Part shown: piece after piece, positions 6,992 to 11,904 of the stretch
Layout of the letters: each line of letters opens with the position of its first letter
How positions within the stretch are numbered: the first letter of the stretch is position 1
Assembly: GCA_023145575.1 (NCBI GenBank)
Contig: JAGLDN010000451.1
Span: 1-11,904 of the forward strand
Direction: 5' to 3'
Source: Psychromonas sp.
Lineage (GTDB): Bacteria; Pseudomonadota; Gammaproteobacteria; Enterobacterales; Psychromonadaceae
DNA length: 11,904 nt
Notes under the pieces: model-generated
What the model was told of the DNA's origin: nothing
Database searches by the model: none
What the model saw: only the letters and a program-made list of their open reading frames with translations
Position numbers and translations under genes: made by a program

Positions 6992-7993
6992 TTACCAGTA
7001 GTCAGGTAGATACTGTTGCGAAAAATTTATCCTGGACAGCTGTAATAGTTCTTCAGAACGTGTTTGAATAGAAGGATCGTTGGCATCAATTCCTGCCTCT
7101 TTGAAGTACTTCATGATGAGTTTAATAAATTCTGAGAATCCTTTTGAATCTATTAACGCTTGATAGAACAATTCGCAACGATATGTCCCAAAGCTTGGCA
7201 GACCACCTTTTCTTGGTTGGACCTGATGCTTTGTTATTTGAATCCGAGGTGGCTGCTCTGCCGTTGATACACCCTGCATCTGAAATTTTGTCATGGCTGG
7301 TAGCTCAGTGCGGAACGCGCTGTCCCCATGTTTTTTTTGATAGTCCCGTATTTTTTCGATAACTTGGTTGGTCACCGTGATGCTTTTTATATATATAATG
7401 ATGGTATCCGAGTTATTGCCTATTCTAATTTTTGCTGCGCGAGCGCCATTAAATACATCGAGGATTTTAAATATAACATAGGACATGACGTCGATTGCAT
7501 TATTAGGATCCACGTTTAAGTACACGCGATACTTAGTATCATTCGTCGATCTTGCTTTAAAAATGACACCAATCCTGCTCATCTTGACAATGAAATAATC
7601 CTCTAATGAAATTCCGCTACGCTCTGCGGCACTGGTAAATGCGAGTTTTATTTGATGATTTTCGATAGGTATATGGGTAATTAAATAGTGATTTAGTGCG
7701 TTGGTCAAGGTGTCTAAAGATATGGATCCAAATCCATCTGCTATTACCATTTGCCCCCATGCCTTTGCTAACGCATTGATTTTAAAGAGTAACATGGTCA
7801 TTTTTATATCGCTGTTGTACATTAATGGGTTGGGTTTAGTCCTATGAGCATACAAACGATAAATATCGGAGGGGTTTTTAATATTTAGTTTTTTTTCCCA
7901 TACTTGATAGGCTAATTTAAGAACAGATCCTGCCAATGGGATAGTGCTTAGCGGTCGATCAATTAAGCTATTACTTCGCGATCTTAGTGGCAT
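6992..7993 (-). CDS. HopA1-family-like protein, copy A
   Basis: The 333-aa protein has no signal peptide or membrane segment. It shows a residue pattern I associate with the HopA1 family: RVYLNV (156-161), AAKIR...SDTIIIY (186-201), ELPAMTKFQMQGVS..EQPP (230-249) and SFGTYRCELFYQAL (267-280), then AGIDANDPS (300-308). Cyanobacterial members carry comparable RIYVNL, YDSGVLYF, P.FTK.LA.G and SFG.NRC blocks. HopA1 is a type III effector of Pseudomonas syringae, and related domains act in class V lanthipeptide formation; the activity here is unknown. It is about 41% identical to copy B over the first 260 ungapped residues. The shared N-terminus supports the ATG at 7993, although there is no Shine-Dalgarno site before it. 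It ends 21 bp before dinG, so read-through is likely. Confidence 0.7.
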   Translation of the reverse strand: MPLRSRSNSLIDRPLSTIPLAGSVLKLAYQVWEKKLNIKNPSDIYRLYAHRTKPNPLMYNSDIKMTMLLFKINALAKAWGQMVIADGFGSISLDTLTNALNHYLITHIPIENHQIKLAFTSAAERSGISLEDYFIVKMSRIGVIFKARSTNDTKYRVYLNVDPNNAIDVMSYVIFKILDVFNGARAAKIRIGNNSDTIIIYIKSITVTNQVIEKIRDYQKKHGDSAFRTELPAMTKFQMQGVSTAEQPPRIQITKHQVQPRKGGLPSFGTYRCELFYQALIDSKGFSEFIKLIMKYFKEAGIDANDPSIQTRSEELLQLSRINFSQQYLPDYW

Positions 7994-8017
7994 TTTAATT
8001 ATTATGATATCATGTGA

Positions 8018-8045
8018 ATTATAAACCTATTCTATTTCATGACAT
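8018..8045 (-). promoter_or_regulatory. Possible promoter of HopA1-like copy A
   Basis: On the minus strand ATGTCA (8040-8045, 4 of 6 to the -35 box) and a perfect TATAAT (8018-8023) are 16 bp apart. The -10 box lies 24 nt before the ATG, so transcription would begin about 17 nt before the start, leaving a very short leader without a ribosome binding site. Assigned by consensus only. Confidence 0.4.
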
Positions 8046-8191
8046 TAATTAATTCAATGAATAATTTGCAGGTAATGCTTATTTCCTTAAAAACCGTTTA
8101 CGCTACAAGTCACACATTGTGATTGATCAAATAAATAAGTTAATCACTTTTTGAGTATTGTAACGCTGTCCTCTGAGGTATTAACTACGTT

Positions 8192-8307
8192 TATACCCAT
8201 CACACCTAGAGATGCCGGTTTCAGCGAGAATTTAAAAGCTTAGCGGCAAGGCATTGATCGAAGAGAATGGTTATTCCCTTGCAAAATCAATAAGGATGCA
8301 TATACCC
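8192..8307 (+). repeat. Partial copy of a TATACCCATCACA-ended dispersed repeat
   Basis: The segment begins TATACCCATCACACCT, the same end sequence as the palindrome at 9634-9680, continues with GATGCCGGTTTCAGCGAG, and has an internal inverted repeat GCAAGG / CCTTGC (starting near 8246). It closes near a degenerate second TATACCC at 8301-8307. From memory, sequences of this form recur between genes in Colwellia- and Shewanella-type genomes, behaving like a MITE or long REP element. The right end looks eroded. Boundaries are approximate. Confidence 0.5.
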
Positions 8308-8424
8308 GTTACTATCCAAAATGCAAAATTCAGTCATCGGTTCGGATACTAAGGAAAGCGCAGTATGATGGCCTCTCAACGATTGCTAAATTTTTCACCT
8401 TTAATTATAATGGGTACAATGACA

Positions 8425-9423
8425 TTACCAATTGTAAGGCATATGTTTTTGCATTAAATTCAATATAGATTGCTGTTCGAGTTCTTGAAAACGAGTTTGA
8501 ATAGAAGGATCATTGGCATCGATTCCTGCATCTTTGAAATTCTTCACAATGAGTTCAAAAAAATCAATACTTTCTGTAGAATCCCTAAGTGCTTTATAGA
8601 TTAAATCTGAACGAAAGTTCCCGAAGCTGTGATGGTCTGATCGTGGTAGTGGTTCGCGATCGCAAAAGTGAATGTCAGGCGGTGCATCACCAGAGCCAAC
8701 ACCCAACATGTGGCGCTTTAACATGTATGGAAGTTTGTCGATGAACGCGCTCACTCCGTAATGTTGTTGATACTTCTTTAGTTTATCAATCACTTTGAGG
8801 GCTATTTTAATGTTTTTTGTATATATCACGATTGTATCGGTGTAATTTCCTATTCCGATCTTTGCGGATTTCACACCCTCGGTTCTATCCATTATCTTCA
8901 GTACAACATATGTCATAACTTTGACGGCTTCTTTTGGTTTTACGTTCAGATACACTCTATGCATCGCAGTGTAACTCTCGCCAGTTTTAAAAAAGACCCT
9001 ATTGGATTGCATCATGACAGTTAGATAATCCTCTATGGTCATATTTTTGAGTTTAGCTTGGCTTGATAAAGCAAGTTTCAATCTATGGCTACTGATGGGT
9101 ATATTGTGCTTTAAATAGTTTTGTCGAGCGATAACCATATCTGAAAAGGGAATGGATGCAAAAGCTTGAAATGTTGGGCTTGGTCTCCACATTTGTGCCA
9201 ATCTATTGAGGTTAGATAAATAGAACGTAAAACCTATTGAGTTTGCCATAACACTATGTCTGCATCTATCCAGGGAAGAGTAAAGCTTATATACATCATA
9301 GTAACCTTTAATCGTTATTCGATTTTCCCATACTTTCCAGGCTAAATTTAGCAGTGAACCTGACAGTGGAATCTCACTTAATGGTCTAGATCTTAAACTT
9401 TGGGATCTTTTAGGTAACAGCAT
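8425..9423 (-). CDS. HopA1-family-like protein, copy B
   Basis: The 332-aa paralogue of the gene at 6992-7993 has the same blocks at the same positions: PLS.IPLSGSLL (14-25), RVYLNV (156-161), SAKIGIGNYTDTIVIY (186-201), KLPYMLKRHMLGVG (230-243), SFGNFRSDLIYKAL (266-279) and AGIDANDPSIQTR (299-311). It ends, like copy A, in an aromatic-rich MPYNW. Sequence is intact, so both copies have probably been kept under selection since an old duplication. The N-terminus is Ser/Arg-rich with no acidic residue in the first 16 positions. The ATG at 9423 has a strong AGGAGG ribosome binding site 5 nt upstream and its own promoter. Function is unknown; the family call rests on remembered motifs and the pair's internal conservation. 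Confidence 0.7.
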   Translation of the reverse strand: MLLPKRSQSLRSRPLSEIPLSGSLLNLAWKVWENRITIKGYYDVYKLYSSLDRCRHSVMANSIGFTFYLSNLNRLAQMWRPSPTFQAFASIPFSDMVIARQNYLKHNIPISSHRLKLALSSQAKLKNMTIEDYLTVMMQSNRVFFKTGESYTAMHRVYLNVKPKEAVKVMTYVVLKIMDRTEGVKSAKIGIGNYTDTIVIYTKNIKIALKVIDKLKKYQQHYGVSAFIDKLPYMLKRHMLGVGSGDAPPDIHFCDREPLPRSDHHSFGNFRSDLIYKALRDSTESIDFFELIVKNFKDAGIDANDPSIQTRFQELEQQSILNLMQKHMPYNW

Positions 9424-9428
9424 ACGGG

Positions 9429-9434
9429 CCTCCT
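9429..9434 (-). promoter_or_regulatory. Strong ribosome binding site of HopA1-like copy B
   Basis: Minus-strand AGGAGG lies 5 nt before the ATG at 9423, a full match to the anti-Shine-Dalgarno complement. It fixes the start of copy B and contrasts with copy A, which has none, so the two paralogues are probably translated at different levels. Confidence 0.8.
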
Positions 9435-9449
9435 AATCTATCAGATTTA

Positions 9450-9478
9450 ATAATGCTATAAGAAATAGGCAGATTCAA
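9450..9478 (-). promoter_or_regulatory. Possible promoter of HopA1-like copy B
   Basis: Minus-strand TTGAAT (9473-9478, 4 of 6) and CATTAT (9450-9455, 4 of 6) are separated by exactly 17 bp and end 26 nt upstream of the ATG. This fits a moderate sigma70 promoter. No operator-like palindrome overlaps it. Confidence 0.4.
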
Positions 9479-9633
9479 CCTCAAGTGCATAATTGTTAAG
9501 CCGAAAGTGCTAGCATATGTTTTCATCATTTCAAATAGTGTTATAAATAATAGCATCTTTCTTGGCCTATTATTCAACTGAATTAAGTTAAGCCTAACTG
9601 AATCATCACAGATTGATTTAAAGTCTGTTGATT

Positions 9634-9680
9634 TATACCCATCACATCTGAAACCTGCATCTTCAGGTGTGATGGGTATA
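9634..9680. repeat. Palindromic REP/MITE-like element
   Basis: The left arm 9634-9652 (TATACCCATCACATCTGAA) and right arm 9662-9680 (TTCAGGTGTGATGGGTATA) pair over 19 bp with a single G-T wobble around a 9-nt loop ACCTGCATC. The left arm repeats the start of the element at 8192. It looks like an internally deleted copy in which only the two ends remain. No long T-run follows, so termination is possible but secondary. Confidence 0.8.
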
Positions 9681-9747
9681 AAAGTTGATATCTTAGTGCC
9701 TCAGTCAGTTGTGTATACTATTTAATTTTTGCATCTCTTGTCACAGG

Positions 9748-9784
9748 AAAAGTAGTGAAGATATACTCAACTGGCTACTTTTTT
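9748..9784 (+). terminator. Terminator-like hairpin in gene-free region
   Basis: AAAAGTAG (9748-9755) and CTACTTTT (9775-9782) can pair with a 19-nt loop, and six T residues follow from 9779. No plus-strand gene is seen just upstream, so it is either a relic, the end of an unrecognised small transcript, or chance in AT-rich DNA. Confidence 0.25.
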
Positions 9785-9976
9785 AACTAATGTAAGCTAT
9801 GCACTTGAGAATTGAATCTAAGATCTAAGATAAATTAATTCAAAGGGGAAATACAAAAAACGTATTACTTGATGCTAATATTTTTACTGAAAAAAATGTG
9901 TTTTATTAATTAGATTAATGCTCATATAACGTAAAAATAATTTTATTGTTTTAGCTTGGATGTCTGTTGAAGTCAC

Positions 9977-9989
9977 AACATGGGTATAT
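9977..9989 (+). repeat. AACATGGGTATAT, inverted copy at 11809-11821
   Basis: This 13-bp sequence reappears as its exact reverse complement at 11809-11821, bracketing the isochorismatase-family gene and about 1.8 kb. Both copies contain the ATGGGTATA core seen in other noncoding stretches (such as 1870-1878 and 9672-9680), so they may simply be members of a dispersed repeat family rather than ends of one element. Confidence 0.4.
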
Positions 9990-10756
9990 CATTCAAGGTG
10001 TAAAATTTAGCAAGCGTTGAGGTAAACAAATGCAAGGCGGAAAGCTTGCGATCTCACTGGTTCGATCGATACTTGTCTAGTGATGGTTAAATCCTTGCAT
10101 TTAAGCATCGTCGCTAAAGGATTAACGTCTTTTTATTACACCTTAAAAGGCTTTGAAGATGTTTGCATCAATGCTTGCCCGTTGAGGCGACAACGTGAAC
10201 ACTATTAAACTTTAAATGTGTCTTTTCATTAAAACTCTTGCAATTAATTAACGTAGTTGATTATTGAGAGAACTGCTTGGCAGTATTTGATAAGGGCTTA
10301 CCATTAATGTTTAAATAGCTTGCAACCATTGAGCGTAGTTTAATGGTTACTCTTGATTTTTAGCAAATTTTGGCAATTCGTTTTGGATAATAGCGCCATA
10401 ACTTCACTAGAGACTACTGCTTGCTTCCTGGAAGAGCATAAATAACCACGGATCCTACAGCACCTTTTATCGCCTAATTCACCTAGAAAACACCCTGATA
10501 TTTATAGATGTACTTTGGTCATATGACGATCCCGCTCACCAAGGCTCTTGGTACATCCTCTTCCATAAAACATAACACATCATCCTAAAAATCATAATCA
10601 TTGAGCCGTTCAAGTAGATTTCTAGCGATACTTGGTTTTATTCTACTTTATGTCGCTTTCATTGTAAAAATATGGTGGATTAATACGTCAGTTATTTATT
10701 TTGTGTTGATTTTAAATGATAGCATGGAGTACATGGCATAATAGATAAGTGAATTT

Positions 10757-10903
10757 ATGACACAAAATGAAACGATCACCAGCTTTTTAACACCTTTGCT
10801 ATATCGCTTTGATTCCTATCACCACCCACAGGTCAAGGTGATTAACGTATTCCTGAGTGCATTTTCATTGCTAGTAATAAGTTTTATAAAAAAACCAAAA
10901 TAA
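10757..10903 (+). CDS. Doubtful 48-aa open frame
   Basis: ATG at 10757 opens 48 codons (MTQNETITSFLTPLLYRFDS onward, with a hydrophobic stretch VINVFLSAFSLLVISF near residues 28-43). A single membrane-spanning helix is conceivable. The upstream sequence AAGTGA is a poor ribosome binding site and I recognise no family. It may be the remnant of a longer gene or chance; I list it because it is the longest ATG-started frame I noticed in this gene-free stretch. Confidence 0.15.
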   Translation: MTQNETITSFLTPLLYRFDSYHHPQVKVINVFLSAFSLLVISFIKKPK

Positions 10904-10970
10904 ATCACTCTGAGCTATTTTATTAACCTAAACTATGGATGGCCCGTAAACTTAAATGTTAGAATTTATG

Positions 10971-11603
10971 TTAAAGATGGCTATAAAATCGAATTCCATC
11001 ATAAATATCACCCCATTGCGCAGTCCGACCATTTAATATAGCCTGACAAGTTAGCACTGTCATTGCGTAATCTGCGGCTCCTTCGCCTTTTGCTACTTTT
11101 ACTTTGTCGCGCAATATTTCTAGAGCTATACCTATAGTGGCTGGAACACATAGATTAGATTCCCAGCCCATAACAACTAAATTCTCCACGCCGCAATTCT
11201 GATACTGACTTGATAAGATTTCAAAGAGACCGGTACCGATAAATGAATTGCATGTATGTTTATTGATTGTTATTGTATTTATTGGAAGAAGTGCTCTGAG
11301 CGCTACTTTGGTAGCGTACACGTCATCGCTAATCTTAACTTCATCATAAGAAACACGCCCTACAGGAATATCGTAATCCATTTTAATCAGAAAAATCGGA
11401 CAATTATATTTTTGAGCTAACATAAGAACTTTTTGTTGAGCCGAGTAGACATCTTTAATAGGGGTGAAATTAGTCCTCTTAGGATCACCAGGCGCCATTG
11501 TACCGATCATCTCAGTGGTGTAGCGCTGTTCATCAATCACAAGTACCGCTAAAGATTTACTTACCTTTTGCATTTCACTTAAAAGACTTTTGTCAATAAA
11601 CAA
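10971..11603 (-). CDS. Isochorismatase-family cysteine hydrolase
   Basis: The 210-aa protein has the fold signatures of the isochorismatase-like hydrolases (nicotinamidases, isochorismatases, ureidoacrylate and related amidases). LAVLVIDEQ supplies catalytic Asp24, ITINKHTCNSF supplies Lys115, and VVMGWESNLCVPAT supplies the nucleophile Cys152, with the usual cis-peptide neighbourhood. The metal-binding D-x-H pattern of nicotinamidases is not seen, so the substrate is open. The start is most likely TTG at 11601-11603, since AAGGG lies 8 nt upstream. The first ATG, residue 11, has only AAGTGA before it and would shorten the lead-in to the first strand. It stands alone between gene-free regions with its own promoter, suggesting an accessory, perhaps acquired gene. 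Confidence 0.88.
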   Translation of the reverse strand: MFIDKSLLSEMQKVSKSLAVLVIDEQRYTTEMIGTMAPGDPKRTNFTPIKDVYSAQQKVLMLAQKYNCPIFLIKMDYDIPVGRVSYDEVKISDDVYATKVALRALLPINTITINKHTCNSFIGTGLFEILSSQYQNCGVENLVVMGWESNLCVPATIGIALEILRDKVKVAKGEGAADYAMTVLTCQAILNGRTAQWGDIYDGIRFYSHL

Positions 11604-11904
11604 AATAGATACCCTTATAAAAAAGCTTAATTAAATAAAGTTTAGATTGTAAATAAATGTATGTATAATTATTTTATTTTAATATGTCAGTTTGTATAAT
11701 GACTTAAATTAATGCAGGAAGGCTCAATTCTTAAAGATGAGTTAAGTAAGAGAACTAATTCTGAGATATTCTCTTAAGAAAGGGCTCTTGATTTTCGATC
11801 ACGTTGTTATATACCCATGTTATTATCGATTTAAATTTGTACTTATCAGTGTTAATCAATACCTTCGCCAATTTTTATTTAAGCTCAAAATAGAGTTTTC
11901 CGTT
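11604..11904. other. Noncoding right end of the window
   Basis: Very AT-rich. It holds the promoter and leader of the isochorismatase-family gene, then about 200 bp with no convincing gene. A plus-strand ATG at 11712 opens only 21 codons. An ATATACCCATGTT motif lies at 11809-11821, the inverted counterpart of 9977-9989. Confidence 0.6.
11662..11690 (-). promoter_or_regulatory. Likely promoter of the isochorismatase-family gene
   Basis: Minus-strand CTGACA (11685-11690, 5 of 6 to the -35 box) and TATACA (11662-11667, 4 of 6) are separated by exactly 17 bp. The predicted transcript would have a leader of about 50 nt before the TTG start, including the AAGGG ribosome binding site. Confidence 0.5.

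Larger units (their letters stand above)
7994..8424. other. Intergenic region between the two HopA1-like genes
   Basis: The 431 bp contain the probable promoter of copy A next to its start and a dispersed-repeat fragment at about 8192-8307. At 8371-8384 there is a 14-bp match, inverted, to 3973-3986. A plus-strand frame without a start codon runs from within the repeat into the end of copy B (reading WLFPCKINKDAYTRYYPK) and is probably not a gene. No terminator for copy B is obvious. Confidence 0.6.
9424..10970. other. 1.5-kb stretch without a convincing gene
   Basis: Apart from the copy B promoter, the palindromic repeat at 9634-9680, a terminator-like hairpin at 9748-9784 and a doubtful short frame at 10757-10903, I see only AT-rich sequence with frequent stops in all frames. 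Short coding-like runs, for example minus-strand RKLSALHLFTSTLAKFYTL near 10000-10060, and the inverted pair ACCATTAA / TTAATGGT around 10300-10347, suggest eroded genes or repeats, but I could not recognise any parent gene. Confidence 0.6.

Noticed and set aside
7141..7519. Plus-strand frames opposite HopA1-like copy A
   Set aside because: Antisense shadows of the intact 333-aa gene whose reading is supported by its paralogue.
8230..8459. Plus-strand open frame without start codon running through the repeat into the end of HopA1-like copy B
   Set aside because: No start codon or ribosome binding site, and it overlaps a repeat and the 3' end of a better-supported gene on the other strand.
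6992..9423. Toxin-antitoxin pair or lanthipeptide cluster reading of the HopA1-like genes
   Set aside because: The two genes are paralogues of equal size, not a toxin with a small partner, and no kinase, precursor peptide or transporter is present in the window.

Overview
The window looks like chromosomal DNA of an AT-rich marine-type gammaproteobacterium, probably of the Alteromonadales (Colwellia, Psychromonas or Moritella are the sort of genera I would expect). This is an inference from close protein resemblance to Escherichia coli YajD, LpxH, PpiB, CysS, PriC and YbaM, from two conserved gene neighbourhoods (cysS divergent from ppiB-lpxH; priC overlapping ybaM), and from dispersed noncoding repeats with TATACCCAT / ATGGGTATA ends. 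I could not run a database search.

Positions 1-4250 are mostly housekeeping: yajD (+, HNH nuclease), lpxH (-, lipid A synthesis), ppiB (-, cyclophilin) and cysS (+, cysteinyl-tRNA synthetase). The usually tight ppiB-lpxH pair is split by 544 bp of noncoding, possibly decayed sequence. Positions 4062-6970 hold a minus-strand replication/repair cluster read in the order dinG, priC, ybaM, with a hairpin followed by a T-rich stretch at its end, convergent with cysS.

Positions 6992-9423 hold the accessory part: two intact minus-strand paralogues (333 and 332 aa, about 41% identical over their first 260 residues by hand count). Their residue pattern matches, as I remember it, the HopA1 family, which is known from type III effectors of plant pathogens, from cyanobacterial proteins and from the lyase-type subunit of class V lanthipeptide synthetases. 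No secretion apparatus, chaperone, kinase or precursor peptide lies beside them here. The copy nearest dinG ends 21 bp before the dinG start and may be co-transcribed with it.

Positions 9424-10970 are a 1.5-kb stretch with no convincing gene. It contains a near-perfect 19-bp palindromic repeat, a terminator-like hairpin and one doubtful 48-codon frame. The last gene, at 10971-11603 (-), is an isochorismatase-family cysteine hydrolase of unknown substrate that appears to start at TTG. The final 300 bp are noncoding. No tRNA, rRNA, CRISPR array, intact insertion sequence or origin was seen.
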